Shown here piece by piece: positions 28,585 through 37,142 of a stretch of 63,216 bases of DNA. Source of the DNA: Hydrococcus rivularis NIES-593. GTDB lineage: Bacteria > Cyanobacteriota > Cyanobacteriia > Cyanobacteriales > Microcystaceae. The DNA lies in contig NZ_MRCB01000030.1 in assembly GCF_001904635.1 (NCBI RefSeq), positions 1 through 63,216 of the forward strand. Reading direction: 5' to 3'. Positions within the stretch are counted from its first letter, which is position 1, and every line of letters begins with the position of its first letter. The notes beneath the pieces were generated by a model. The model saw nothing but the letters and a program-made list of their open reading frames with translations, had not been told where the DNA came from and did not search any database. A program made the position numbers and the translations under genes.

Positions 28585-29157
28585 ATGACGGTCATCCATC
28601 ATATTTTTGCCCAAAAGGCACAACAGTTAGACGAAATACAACAGTCCAAAGAACACAAGAAATCCGAAGAGCTACAAGGAATTCGTTCCTCTGCTACCCT
28701 AGAATTAGCAGCTCAGGATGTTCGTACTGTAATCGAAGAGCAAAAACAGCAAAGCCATCTTTTGACCACTAAGCTAAATATTTTATTTGTTGTCAATGGT
28801 GCTTTACTAACTTGTTTAACTATTACTCGGTTGGTTTTGCAACCCAGTGTATTTAGTTTTGGAGAAATTCTGGGATTTTTTATTAATTTCTCGTTGTTAA
28901 TTAATGCTTTTCTGCCTCGCCAAGTAGCAGTTAGTCCCAATTTAGGAGATACAAAATTTTTGGAAAGATATCTTGCTTTAGCACCCGAAGAATATAAATT
29001 GCAAATGATAGTCAATCAGGTAGCAACCTACAACACCAATAAACAGCGACTCGATGATATTTCACAGTCTTTAACTTATTCGGCTTATGTAACTTGGACG
29101 ATAGCTTTTATAATCTTATTGCACATGGTGTCATTTTCTTTTGCCCGAAGAATCTAA
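28585..29157 (+). CDS. hypothetical membrane protein with coiled-coil start
   Basis: 190 aa, not recognised. Residues 1-55 are polar, Glu/Gln/Lys-rich and heptad-like (HKKSEELQGIRSSATLELA). A long hydrophobic hairpin at about 62-110 (LNILFVVNGALLTCLTITRLVL, then FGEILGFFINFSLLINAFL) gives two membrane segments, and a third at about 168-187 (YVTWTIAFIILLHMVSFSF) ends the protein. It is followed 31 bases later by an acidic small protein on the same strand, possibly a pair. Function unknown. Confidence 0.6.
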   Translation: MTVIHHIFAQKAQQLDEIQQSKEHKKSEELQGIRSSATLELAAQDVRTVIEEQKQQSHLLTTKLNILFVVNGALLTCLTITRLVLQPSVFSFGEILGFFINFSLLINAFLPRQVAVSPNLGDTKFLERYLALAPEEYKLQMIVNQVATYNTNKQRLDDISQSLTYSAYVTWTIAFIILLHMVSFSFARRI

Positions 29158-29188
29158 GAGAATAAATTGATAGGAATAGCTTATAAGT

Positions 29189-29572
29189 ATGACTTCCAAA
29201 TTTACTCATACCAACTCAGAAAAAGATGTTAGTAAGGAATCGGAAGAGATAACTTCTGCATCTGTAGAGGAGGTTGTATCTGTAGAACCAGTTAAATCGA
29301 CACCAACAGAAACTCCGGAAAATCGCATCGAGTTACCCAAACCCGATGCCGAAAATATTACAGTGTTGACTGATAAGCTACCAAATAAGCCAATTTTGCC
29401 TTGGAATCGCTATGATTCTCCTTGGGAAGAGTCAGAAAATCAAGAAGAAACGGGATTGAATTCTCCTGAGAATGCAGCAGAAATTTCTGAGGGAACAGCA
29501 TTAAATAATGCTACCGAGGCAGAAACAGGCAACTCAGTAACGGATAAAACTGAGTCCGACGAAGTGGATTGA
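29189..29572 (+). CDS. hypothetical acidic low-complexity protein
   Basis: 127 aa, very acidic and Ser/Thr/Pro/Asn-rich, without Cys, signal peptide or membrane segment. The only ordered-looking part is PNKPILPWNRYDSPWEE near the middle. Likely disordered. ORF, spacing (31 bases after the membrane protein) and strand support a real gene in a pair, but codon structure alone is the evidence; function unknown. Confidence 0.5.
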   Translation: MTSKFTHTNSEKDVSKESEEITSASVEEVVSVEPVKSTPTETPENRIELPKPDAENITVLTDKLPNKPILPWNRYDSPWEESENQEETGLNSPENAAEISEGTALNNATEAETGNSVTDKTESDEVD

Positions 29573-29667
29573 AGAAGGCTTTCATGCAAAAGGCAGAAGG
29601 CAGGAGAGACTTCTAAGACGAGGAGACTAGGAGACAAAAGGGAGTTGGGAGAGTTGGGGGGCAATTA

Positions 29668-29693
29668 ATCCAAAATCCTTTCATCCAAAATCG
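29668..29693. repeat. 26-bp dispersed repeat, copy 1
   Basis: Exact inverted copy of 56509-56534 (ATCCAAAATCCTTTC then ATCCAAAATCG). It sits in an A/G-rich and AAAATCC-rich spacer just upstream of a gene start, as does the second copy. Confidence 0.6.
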
Positions 29694-29708
29694 AAAATCC
29701 AAAATTAA

Positions 29709-30128
29709 ATGAATCACTATCAAAAAATTCTCTCAATCCAAACTACAGGCAAATCTCTACATAAAATCACCCATAAAGTAGAAGCGATTGTCGCTCAATC
29801 GGGAATCGAAACGGGATTGTGTACGCTTTTTGTCCGGCATACTTCTGCTTCTCTAGTGATTCAAGAAAATGCCGATCCCGACGTGTTGAAAGATTTGGCA
29901 AACTTTTTTGCTAAATTAGTGCCTGAAGACCCTACGCTTTATATTCATAAAGCTGAGGGATCCGATGACATGCCAGCGCATATTCGCTCGGCACTAACCC
30001 ATACTTCAGAACAGATTCCCATCGCTAGAGGAAAATTAGTTTTAGGGACTTGGCAGGGAATTTACTTATGGGAGCATCGTCAATGGAGCCATCATAGAGA
30101 AGTTGTAGTACATATCAGCGGAAAATGA
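29709..30128 (+). CDS. YjbQ-family protein (UPF0047)
   Basis: Small beta-fold protein of 139 aa, YjbQ family. The family signature [21 protein letters not shown] is at about residues 41-61 and HIRSALT near 95, with conserved histidines that can bind metal. Some members have weak thiamine-phosphate synthase activity; the cellular role is unsettled. The stop codon overlaps the start of the RidA gene (ATGA at 30125-30128), so the two are translationally coupled. Confidence 0.88.
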   Translation: MNHYQKILSIQTTGKSLHKITHKVEAIVAQSGIETGLCTLFVRHTSASLVIQENADPDVLKDLANFFAKLVPEDPTLYIHKAEGSDDMPAHIRSALTHTSEQIPIARGKLVLGTWQGIYLWEHRQWSHHREVVVHISGK

Positions 30129-30526
30129 ACGATCGCAAAATTATTCGCACTGACAATGCACCCGCACCCGTTGGTCCCTACAATCAGGCGATCGCAGCTA
30201 GCGGTCAAATGCTGTTTGTAGCTGGACAAATTCCCCTCGATCCTCAAACTGGAGATATTGTAGGAGCAGGAGATGTCGCCAAGCAAACGCAACAAGTAAT
30301 GGCAAACCTGGAAGCCATTCTCAAAGCAGCGGGTGCGAATTGGGAAGATGTAGTGAAAACGACCGTCTTCCTAACCGACTTAGAGAATTTTGCCGCTATG
30401 AATCAAGTTTATGGCGGGTATTTCAGCGAAGGCAATGCCCCCGCACGCGCCTGCGTCGAAGTTTCTCGCTTACCTAAAGATGTTTTGGTAGAAATCGAGT
30501 GCATCGCCGTTGTCGAGAATCGATGA
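30125..30526 (+). CDS. ridA: reactive intermediate/imine deaminase
   Basis: RidA (YjgF/YER057c) hydrolyses 2-aminoacrylate and related enamines/imines made by PLP enzymes, protecting them from damage. Full 133-aa protein with [12 protein letters not shown] near the N-terminus, [23 protein letters not shown] in the middle, and the active-site [22 protein letters not shown] (Arg and Glu) at the end, the canonical active subgroup. Overlaps the YjbQ gene by four bases. Secure. Confidence 0.95.
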   Translation: MNDRKIIRTDNAPAPVGPYNQAIAASGQMLFVAGQIPLDPQTGDIVGAGDVAKQTQQVMANLEAILKAAGANWEDVVKTTVFLTDLENFAAMNQVYGGYFSEGNAPARACVEVSRLPKDVLVEIECIAVVENR

Positions 30527-30617
30527 AGGCGATCGCGAACCATTTCTCGTAGGCAAGAATCGCCCGCGATCCCAACAAAAACTCTGCTATCCAGAAGACA
30601 GTTGAAATTTGGACATC

Positions 30618-30732
30618 ATACCATTTTTCATTCATTAATGACAAAGACAGTCGATCGCCCTCACCCCCAACCCTTCTCCCTATTTGGGAGAAGGGAGAAG
30701 AATGTCGAGCGCGAAAACCTGAAAATTGGTAT
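30618..30732. repeat. terminal-inverted-repeat element with nested insertion
   Basis: Second copy of the 61-bp element at 19507-19567, inverted. Ends ATACCATTTTTCA and TGAAAATTGGTAT. The interior is interrupted by 30659-30703 flanked by GTCGATCGC (30650-30658) and GTCGAGCGC (30704-30712). The outer end supplies the first base of the stop triplet of the HhH gene on the minus strand. Confidence 0.65.
30659..30703. repeat. 45-bp hairpin insert inside the element
   Basis: Contains CCCTTCTCCC/GGGAGAAGGG, a perfect 10-bp stem with a 5-base loop. The flanking 9-mers differ at one position, consistent with a target duplication. Confidence 0.6.
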
Positions 30733-31253
30733 TAGAACTGAAAGTAGTGCATTAATTGAGAGATTAATCGACCATCTAAAACAAGTCGGCGCTGTAGATC
30801 GGCTAAATTGCGATAAACGCCATTTTCTTGTCGATTTTGAACGATTAATTCAGCTAAAGAAGGTTTGAGACCAGGAATTTGTTCGAGTTGTTCTGTCGAG
30901 GCAGTATTGGGATTGATGCGCCTAGGAGTTAAGAGACTCTCCGTGTCGGAGTAGCCGAAGAATAAGATAGGTTTGAGGGGTTGGAGACGTTGTACGGGTA
31001 CGTTAATGGCTGCGGCAATATCTTCTATGCAGAGAAACTGAACGCCCATGCCTGTAAGTTCTACTAACGTTCGTGCTTGGTGGATAGAAATACCGGGCAA
31101 TCTGAGCCAATCATCGACGCTGGCATGGTTGGCATCGATTTGAATGCCAAGTTCGATCGCGATCGCAACTTCTTCGAGAGATTGAAAGCGATAGTAGGGA
31201 TCGCTCAAAATTTTAGCGCGGATTTTTTGCCAATTCGGGTTCAGCCATTTCAT
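30732..31253 (-). CDS. helix-hairpin-helix (ComEA-like) protein
   Basis: 173 aa with two helix-hairpin-helix regions of the ComEA/T2SK kind: VDDWLRLPGISIHQARTLVEL at about 46-66 and INPNTASTEQLEQIPGLKPSLAELIVQNRQ at about 113-142. HhH motifs bind DNA backbone or protein. No signal peptide or membrane segment, so it is not a typical competence ComEA. Start overlaps the stop of the TM2 gene (ATGA). Role unknown. Confidence 0.75.
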   Translation of the reverse strand: MKWLNPNWQKIRAKILSDPYYRFQSLEEVAIAIELGIQIDANHASVDDWLRLPGISIHQARTLVELTGMGVQFLCIEDIAAAINVPVQRLQPLKPILFFGYSDTESLLTPRRINPNTASTEQLEQIPGLKPSLAELIVQNRQENGVYRNLADLQRRLVLDGRLISQLMHYFQF

Positions 31254-31654
31254 GCAATGCGATCGAGCAGTTGGCGGCGTTTTTGTTCGAATTCGTATTC
31301 CGATACCAATCCATCTTCGCGCAAGCGATCGAGTTCTCGCAACGCTTCGGCAACTGCGCCGATTTGCAAGGGAGCGAATCCGCCTAAATTAGTGCTAGCG
31401 ATGGGTTGGTTATTGAACTGACTATTAAATTGCTCTGAATCTTGCACTAAATACCATACCGCATCGATCGCGCTAGCAATTCGCGGAATTGGCGTACTCC
31501 ATAACAGAAGATAAATTACTCCCCATAGCGGCTGTCCTAGATAAAATTTATGTACTCCCGCGATCGGTATTGGCAAAACTGTCGCTAATAGTGCCAGGAT
31601 AACGGCGACTTTGCGACTTTTAGGCTGGTTGAGTAGTTTCCCGACAAATTCCAT
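31250..31654 (-). CDS. TM2-domain membrane protein with SHOCT-like tail
   Basis: 134 aa. The N-terminal half has a TM2 domain: KVAVILALLATVLPIPIAGVHKFYLGQ then LWGVIYLLLWSTPIPRIASAID with a second membrane segment. The C-terminal EALRELDRLREDGLVSEYEFEQKRRQLLDRI is a SHOCT-type helical oligomerisation motif. It overlaps the downstream HhH gene by four bases, so the two are one operon. Role unknown. Confidence 0.8.
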   Translation of the reverse strand: MEFVGKLLNQPKSRKVAVILALLATVLPIPIAGVHKFYLGQPLWGVIYLLLWSTPIPRIASAIDAVWYLVQDSEQFNSQFNNQPIASTNLGGFAPLQIGAVAEALRELDRLREDGLVSEYEFEQKRRQLLDRIA

Positions 31655-31724
31655 GAACCCTCATGTCTCAAAGCGATCTTAATTAATAACTTTAACGCTT
31701 TTGGACAAAACAAACTCGGCGAGT

Positions 31725-31777
31725 AGTGCGAGCTTCTAGCTCGCTACTTCCTTAAAAGCGAGCTAGAAGCTTGCACT
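31725..31777. terminator. large hairpin from two palindromic repeats
   Basis: Inverted pair AGTGCGAGCTTCTAGCTCGC and GCGAGCTAGAAGCTTGCACT: a nearly perfect 20-bp stem with a 13-base spacer, each arm itself being the palindrome also seen at 25378. Lies just beyond the 3' end of the TRAP operon and upstream of the TM2 gene. Likely stops transcription of the TRAP genes. Confidence 0.55.
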
Positions 31778-31812
31778 CCCTAACTCCCTTATCTAGGACT
31801 GCTATGGCAGCC

Positions 31813-33132
31813 TCACTCAAACAGTAAATTTGGCAGAAAATAGACTAAATTGGGAAAAATCATCACTAGAAGCATGACTGCCAACTGTAGAGCCATGTAG
31901 GGATACATGCCAGCAAAGATCTGATTAATCGTAATGTGTTTCGGGGCAACTCCCTTGAGATAAAAAGCTGACATGGCCACAGGAGGAGATAAAAAAGAGG
32001 TTTGTAGATTCAGTGCATTCAAAATCCCAAACATCAGCGGATCGATATCGAAGCGATCTAGCAGGGGCAAAAAGATAGGCATGAAAATGACGATAATTTC
32101 CGTCCATTCCAGGGGCCAACCGAGTAGGAAAATAATAATCAAGACGACAATCAGGAATAAGGTTGGCGGTAAGCCCAACCCCGTCACAAACTGCTCGATC
32201 GCGCTCGAACCGCCCAACAAAGCAAACACGGCGGCAAAGATGCTAGAACCGATAAATAACCAGCAAACCATTGCCGAAGAACGCATGCTTAGATAGACGG
32301 ATTCTTTGAGATTTTGAAAGGTTAGCTGGCGATGGAAAGCTGCTAGCACTAAGCCACCAATTGCGCCTACGGCAGCCGCTTCGGTGGGCGTGGCGACTCC
32401 GAAGAGAATTGCCCCTAAAACAGACAGAATCAGGACTGTAATTGGCAAGAAGGAGGTAGCCAACATCCGCAAAAGCTTCGGCAGGGGAACGGTGCGCTCT
32501 TCTTTAGGGAGCGCTGGTCCCAAGTTGGGGTTCGTGTAGACTCGAACCAATAAATAGATTAAGTAAGATAGCGACAACAATAAACCGGGAATGAACGCTC
32601 CCGCATAGAGTTTGGGCACGGAAACGCCCGCAGTAGCTCCGTAGAGGATCAGCAAGACGCTGGGAGGAATGAGAATTCCCAGCGTTCCTCCGGCGGCAAC
32701 GATCCCAGTGGAAAATTTCACCTCGTAGTTGGCACGCAGCATTGCAGGTAGCGCCAGCAAGCCCATCAGAGTAACGGCAGCCCCGACGATGCCAGTCGCC
32801 GTCGCAAAGATCGTGCAAGTCAGCAAGGTTGCGATCGCAAGCGATCCCCGAATCGGTCCCATCACAAGCTGAATGCTTCTGAATAAGTCATCCAAAATGC
32901 CAGCCCGCTCGATAATGTAACCCATGAAGATAAACAGCGGGATCGCCAACAAGACATCGTTGGTCATGACCCCATAAGTACGCTGTACCAACAGCTCGAA
33001 TACGAGCGGTCCAGCGCCGATGAAGCCAAAAATCACGCCTAAGCCCATGAGGGTAAAAGCAGTAGGAAAACCCAGCAAAATCGCCAATACCATCACGATT
33101 AGCATGATAACGCCGAGAACTTCTTGACTCAT
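31813..33132 (-). CDS. dctM: TRAP transporter large permease (DctM type)
   Basis: Large membrane subunit of a tripartite ATP-independent periplasmic transporter, 439 aa with about twelve hydrophobic segments. Family motifs include IPLFIFMGYIIERAGI near residue 63, AGGTLGILIPPSVLLILYG near 147, and GWPLEWTEIIVIFMPIFLPLL near 339. It moves a substrate with Na+ or H+ gradient. Its start overlaps the stop of the small permease (ATGA). In cyanobacteria TRAP systems carry glutamate, pyruvate or other 2-oxoacids; which one here is unknown. Confidence 0.92.
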   Translation of the reverse strand: MSQEVLGVIMLIVMVLAILLGFPTAFTLMGLGVIFGFIGAGPLVFELLVQRTYGVMTNDVLLAIPLFIFMGYIIERAGILDDLFRSIQLVMGPIRGSLAIATLLTCTIFATATGIVGAAVTLMGLLALPAMLRANYEVKFSTGIVAAGGTLGILIPPSVLLILYGATAGVSVPKLYAGAFIPGLLLSLSYLIYLLVRVYTNPNLGPALPKEERTVPLPKLLRMLATSFLPITVLILSVLGAILFGVATPTEAAAVGAIGGLVLAAFHRQLTFQNLKESVYLSMRSSAMVCWLFIGSSIFAAVFALLGGSSAIEQFVTGLGLPPTLFLIVVLIIIFLLGWPLEWTEIIVIFMPIFLPLLDRFDIDPLMFGILNALNLQTSFLSPPVAMSAFYLKGVAPKHITINQIFAGMYPYMALQLAVMLLVMIFPNLVYFLPNLLFE

Positions 33133-33692
33133 AGCTGGCTCTCCTTGGTCAATTTGCTTTCCGTTTCCTCAACATCGGCGAGGCGTTCGGGCCAAGCGCC
33201 CGTCCTCAGAGCTTGAATGCAGCGAATAATTTCCGCAATGCCCTGAAGAAGCAGTAAAATGCCAGCCACCGGGATAACCGCCTTAAAGAGATAGATAGGC
33301 GTTCCCACTGTCGTGACGCTAGACTTTTCCTGAATGCTCCAGGAATCTGCGGCAAAGTCGAATCCATACCAGACCAGCGCTAGAACGCCGGGGATGAAGA
33401 ACAGGAAATAGAGCGCTAAATCCAAAGCGGCTTGCGCTCGCACGGGCAGGCTGCGGTGAAACATATCCCCTCTGACGTGACCGTTGCGAGACAACGTGTA
33501 GGCTCCACCCATCATGATAAAGGTGCCGTACATGATGTAGCTCGAATCTACCGACCAGTCTAGCGGCACCCTAAAGACGTAGCGGGCAATGACACTGTAA
33601 GCAGTCACGACCGTCAAAGTCAAAATCAACCAGGAGAAGAGTTTCCCAATCCAGCTATTCAAGCGATCGATCCAAAATAAAAAGGGTCTCAC
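33129..33692 (-). CDS. dctQ: TRAP transporter small permease (DctQ type)
   Basis: Four-helix small membrane subunit, 187 aa. Hydrophobic segments include LFSWLILTLTVVTAYSVIARYVF, ALDLALYFLFFIPGVLALVWYG and AVIPVAGILLLLQGIAEIIRC, with the conserved NGHVRGDMF loop. Starts with GTG at 33692, with a clean AGGAGG upstream, and overlaps the large permease by four bases. The C-terminal tail (EETESKLTKE) is cytosolic. Confidence 0.9.
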   Translation of the reverse strand: MRPFLFWIDRLNSWIGKLFSWLILTLTVVTAYSVIARYVFRVPLDWSVDSSYIMYGTFIMMGGAYTLSRNGHVRGDMFHRSLPVRAQAALDLALYFLFFIPGVLALVWYGFDFAADSWSIQEKSSVTTVGTPIYLFKAVIPVAGILLLLQGIAEIIRCIQALRTGAWPERLADVEETESKLTKESQL

Positions 33693-33777
33693 GAATGCCT
33701 CCTAGAAGATGTCTTAAGCCTTCAACCCGTGCGATTGTTCTAGGTACGTACTGACTTATTGATAGCAAGGAGTCTTG

Positions 33778-34947
33778 CTACGCTTGCGCTTCTTTAAAGA
33801 AATGATCGTAAGCAGTTTTGTTCTCAACCATAATTTCTAGGCGACTGGATGCAACTCGCTTAGCCCAAGCCCGTTGAGAATCAATGACTTTCTTGAAGAA
33901 GGGATCGGCTGATTCTTTGGCAATCACTTTATCCCAGGCTTGGAGTTGAGCCTCCAAAATCGATTTAGGCGTTATAAAGACTTTAACGCCATTCTTCTCA
34001 ATTGTTTCGAGGTCTTTGCTATTGCGATCCATCATCTTCCAGGTAAAGTCGGCAGACTGAGCCATGGTGGCATACTTGATAATGGCTTGTAAGTCCGGCG
34101 GCAGGCTGTCATACTTGCTCTTGTTCATCTGAAGTTCCAGCATCTCAACGGGTTGGTGATAGGACTGTAACATCAAGACTTTGCGAACGTCTGGAAATCC
34201 GAGTCCTTCATCGGAAGAGGGATTGCTGAACTCGGCTGCGTCAATTACACCCCGCTCCAGACTGGAAACAATTTCACCGCCTGGAATAAACTGGGATGCG
34301 GCTCCCATATCCTTAAAAACGTCGAGAGCAATGCCAGCGGTACGATACTTCAAGCCTTTGAAATCTGCTGGCGCTTTAACCTGTTGCTTAAACCAACCCA
34401 AGGGTTGAGTTGGTACGGGCCCGTGGAAAAAGGAAATAACGTTCTTTTTAAGTTTTGTCTGGATCAGCTCGTTGTAAAGCTCTTGACCGCCGCCATAGTG
34501 AATCCACCCCAGCATCATCTCGGCATCCATCCCAAAAGAGGGACCCGTTCCAAATAAGCTCGCAGCCCTATTTAAGCCAAACCAATAGGCTGGGAAGGCA
34601 TGTCCGCCATCCAAGGTTCCTTTATCTACCGCTTCTATCAACTGAGTGGCACTGGCAACCGATCCTGCTGGTAGGATGTTAACTTTTAGTCGTCCGCCAG
34701 ACATTGCCTCGACTTTCTTGCCCCAATCGAGGAAGATTTCGTGGAAGATATCTTTCACGGGCCAGCTACTCTGCATCCTCAAAGTAATCGTTTCTCCGGT
34801 TGCAGGACTATTTGTAGTCGATTGAGTGGTTTGAGCAGACTTATTTTGTCCGTTTTGAACGGCACCGCTGCACGCTGCTACAAAAGCACCTACTGCACCT
34901 GCTGGAATTAGCTTCAATATTTTTCGGCGAACTGATTGAATAGACAT
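33778..34947 (-). CDS. dctP: TRAP substrate-binding lipoprotein (DctP type)
   Basis: Periplasmic binding component of the TRAP system, 389 aa. The N-terminus has twin arginines (SVRRKILK), a short hydrophobic stretch and lipobox FVAAC with C26, suggesting a Tat-exported lipoprotein. The mature part shows ITLRMQSSWPVKDIFHEIFLDWG, the conserved GGRLKVNILPAGSV, and FKGLKYRTAGIALDVFKDMGA, with the carboxylate-binding Arg in KYRTAG. Resembles the 2-oxoacid/glutamate-binding subgroup. 85 bases upstream of dctQ. Ligand not determined. Confidence 0.9.
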   Translation of the reverse strand: MSIQSVRRKILKLIPAGAVGAFVAACSGAVQNGQNKSAQTTQSTTNSPATGETITLRMQSSWPVKDIFHEIFLDWGKKVEAMSGGRLKVNILPAGSVASATQLIEAVDKGTLDGGHAFPAYWFGLNRAASLFGTGPSFGMDAEMMLGWIHYGGGQELYNELIQTKLKKNVISFFHGPVPTQPLGWFKQQVKAPADFKGLKYRTAGIALDVFKDMGAASQFIPGGEIVSSLERGVIDAAEFSNPSSDEGLGFPDVRKVLMLQSYHQPVEMLELQMNKSKYDSLPPDLQAIIKYATMAQSADFTWKMMDRNSKDLETIEKNGVKVFITPKSILEAQLQAWDKVIAKESADPFFKKVIDSQRAWAKRVASSRLEIMVENKTAYDHFFKEAQA

Positions 34948-35786
34948 GGCTTTTTCTCGGAAAAATGGCTATTAATAACGACAAACCAGACTGGATTCAA
35001 ACTTTTTTGTCAAAATGAATTTCCAGTGTTTGTAGATAATCTAGTACGATTCCAAATCGATCGGGTTATCGAGGTGGACGTATTGCGTCAATAGCGAATT
35101 AAGATACTCGAAAATATGCATCATAACTATCGATCGCGTTGTAACTGTACGGTCTAACTCTGCAATTTTTGGCATCTACTGGATGAAAGCAGTTGAATGC
35201 CACGCTAGGTTTGAATTTTACCGTATCAATGCAACAAAAATAGACGATCGCTCCCAAAAAGTTTTTTTAAAATTCAATATTCTCTAACGTCTTCAATGGC
35301 AAATTCTTTATTGTTTTCTCCTTCTAACATTTTTATCGATCGATTTATCATTGTTGTCCGATCGCCAAAAAAGATTCACATTTATAGCGATATTCGAGCG
35401 CGATCGCAAACTTCTAAAGAACCTTTTCTAAAGCAAACAATCTGAATTCGAACGGCTCGCTCACTTCCTTAACTTGAGCGATTTTTTTGCATAATTCTAA
35501 TCTCTCTTTTGCGATCGCAATTTGCTTGCGGCAGCCCCCCAACAAGTCACCAATCTTGGCATTGCTTTCTAACTCCCATGTCCCTACTGCTTCAATGGGT
35601 TGAGCCGTGCGATCGCCTTAATGGATGTTTGGAAAATCCAAGATAAGTATAATTTGTCATTGGTCGCGCAATGAAATGGAGCGAAGAATCCCGATTTTTT
35701 CGGCATCGGCTGAGATGCTTGACTTCGCTGCACTACGTTAGGAAAAAGCCTTACTCCCAGAGATGCTGACTAATTGCGAATTAGTA
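34948..35786. other. long intergenic region with one gene fragment
   Basis: 839 bases without an intact gene. It has many HIP1-like GCGATCGC sites, AT-rich sequence in the first half (TRAP promoter side), and on the minus strand one open fragment at 35414-35617 described separately. Confidence 0.6.
35414..35617 (-). pseudogene. 68-codon gene fragment, unknown family
   Basis: Open frame of about 67 codons ending in TAG at 35414, with an upstream in-frame TAA at 35618-35620 and no start codon. It reads GDRTAQPIEAVGTWELESNA, then KIGDLLGGCRKQIAIAKERL and ends EPFEFRLFALEKVL. The amphipathic, charged composition looks like real protein. Probably the C-terminal rest of a decayed gene; family not recognised. 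Confidence 0.35.
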
Positions 35787-36287
35787 TTACTCTTTGTTAA
35801 GAACATGTCTCTTCAAAAGGGATAGTATTTCACCAATCTCGGTGCGCATAATCTTAAGTTCGCTTTCAATTGCATTGAGGCGTTCTGGAACTGAAATTTT
35901 GGAGCGATCGACGGGAAACGGGTTTGGGGCAGATACAGTGTTAAGTTTCTTGACAAGTTCTGCCCAGCTACTCGCTTTTAGTCTAAAATGGGTTTTTGCT
36001 TCACGTAATGTTTTAAACTGTTGCTTAAGTAAGTCAACAGTATAAATTTTTTTCTGATGCACCTGAGTTTGCCGATCTATATCTTCCTCAACCATATCGA
36101 CAACCTCATCAATAAGTCGGTCATGATTTTCGGCAATTTTAGCTGCCGCGCTCAGTATGCGTGAAGTTGCTTTGATTTGCACTTCGGTTTCCTGTTTGAG
36201 TCGATCTGCAATACTGCGAACTCGATCGCCTAACTTCTGTTTGCGTTGTGTACGTGCGATCGGTACTGGTTCTTGACTCATGGACAT
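35787..36287 (-). CDS. hypothetical coiled-coil protein, gene pair member 2
   Basis: 166 aa, not recognised. Basic N-terminus (ARTQRKQKLGDRVRSIADRL) followed by long heptad-like helices to residue 85 (HDRLIDEVVDMVEEDIDRQTQ), a middle LREAKTHFRLKASSWAELVKKLN, and a C-terminal helical segment RLNAIESELKIMRTEIGEILSLL. No membrane segment. Lies 5 bases after the other coiled-coil gene with AGGAAAT as ribosome-binding site, so they are co-expressed. Could be a DNA- or membrane-associated structural pair; no function can be claimed. Confidence 0.6.
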   Translation of the reverse strand: MSMSQEPVPIARTQRKQKLGDRVRSIADRLKQETEVQIKATSRILSAAAKIAENHDRLIDEVVDMVEEDIDRQTQVHQKKIYTVDLLKQQFKTLREAKTHFRLKASSWAELVKKLNTVSAPNPFPVDRSKISVPERLNAIESELKIMRTEIGEILSLLKRHVLNKE

Positions 36288-36292
36288 ATTTC

Positions 36293-36964
36293 CTATTCGG
36301 CAAGGATCTCTTTAATAGCCAACCAGATACGTTGAAATTTTTGTAGCAGACCAACCGGAGTGTTTGTTGATTCTTCTTCAACGGAATCGACTAATTGTTG
36401 AATTCGATCCATTCGCTCGGCAAGAATATAGAGATTATTTACTGCTTCCTCCTTTCTTTCGAGGGAATCGCGTAACACAATAGTCATTTCACCTATTTCT
36501 CTCTTCAAGCGTTCGTTTTCACGCTTGCGACGAGTTTCCCATCCCTTAATGCTGGCTTTTGAGCGTCGTTCGTATTTAAGTTCTTCTTTAACCTCGTTGT
36601 ACAGAGTTAAATACTGCTGCCGTTGAGCGTCTGCCTGTTGGTATTTAGTTAGCCATTCAGTGGCTTTGGCTTTTTCTTCATTGTAAAGGCAGAGAGTTTG
36701 TTGATGCTTTTGTTGTTCCTCGATATAGAGTTGATAATTCTGGGTTACACGTTCCTGCCACTCATTAACCTTTAATTGATAAGTAACGAGTTGCGTGGCA
36801 GCTTCTTCATTCTCTTTTGCCTTCTGTTTCCACTCATCTCGCTGTGCCCGAACGTTCGCCAAAAGCTGTTCTAGTTCGCGAGGAGGTATAGGCTCTTTCT
36901 TCCGAGAGCGGGGATTGTTGAGAGCGTTGTCATCATTAGGTGTTCGGCGATCTGCTCTTCGCAT
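36293..36964 (-). CDS. hypothetical coiled-coil protein, gene pair member 1
   Basis: 223 aa, highly charged. After a basic start (MRRADRRTPNDD), an almost continuous coiled coil runs from about 28 to 195 (LANVRAQRDEWKQKAKENEE and later IGEMTIVLRDSLERKEEAVN). A KASIKGWETRRKRENERLKR patch is a basic, possibly nucleic-acid-binding stretch. No Cys, signal or membrane segment. Together with the next gene it forms an isolated two-gene unit between a long gene-poor stretch and the DUF559 cassette, suggesting accessory origin. Confidence 0.6.
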   Translation of the reverse strand: MRRADRRTPNDDNALNNPRSRKKEPIPPRELEQLLANVRAQRDEWKQKAKENEEAATQLVTYQLKVNEWQERVTQNYQLYIEEQQKHQQTLCLYNEEKAKATEWLTKYQQADAQRQQYLTLYNEVKEELKYERRSKASIKGWETRRKRENERLKREIGEMTIVLRDSLERKEEAVNNLYILAERMDRIQQLVDSVEEESTNTPVGLLQKFQRIWLAIKEILAE

Positions 36965-37111
36965 TGGCTTAGCGCAATCTCCAATGTGAATATTTTTTTT
37001 ACATCATTCTTTTAAATCTAAAATACTTAGGTTTAGTCATTACCGTCATCAGTATTTATTCTGATGATTCATCAACGATCGCAACTCAAGTCAAAACTCT
37101 ACAATCTATCA

Positions 37112-37135
37112 CCCCTTAAAAAGGGGGCAGGGGGA
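37112..37135. repeat. C/G-rich repeat left of the DUF559 gene
   Basis: CCCCTTAAAAAGGGGG followed by CAGGGGGA. Inverted relative to the repeat at 37508-37535; the two bracket the DUF559 gene. Confidence 0.6.
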
Positions 37136-37142
37136 ATCTTTT

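Noticed and set aside
30602-30868. 88-aa plus-strand ORF between ridA and the HhH gene
   Set aside because: Reads through the inverted-repeat element and antisense to the HhH gene.
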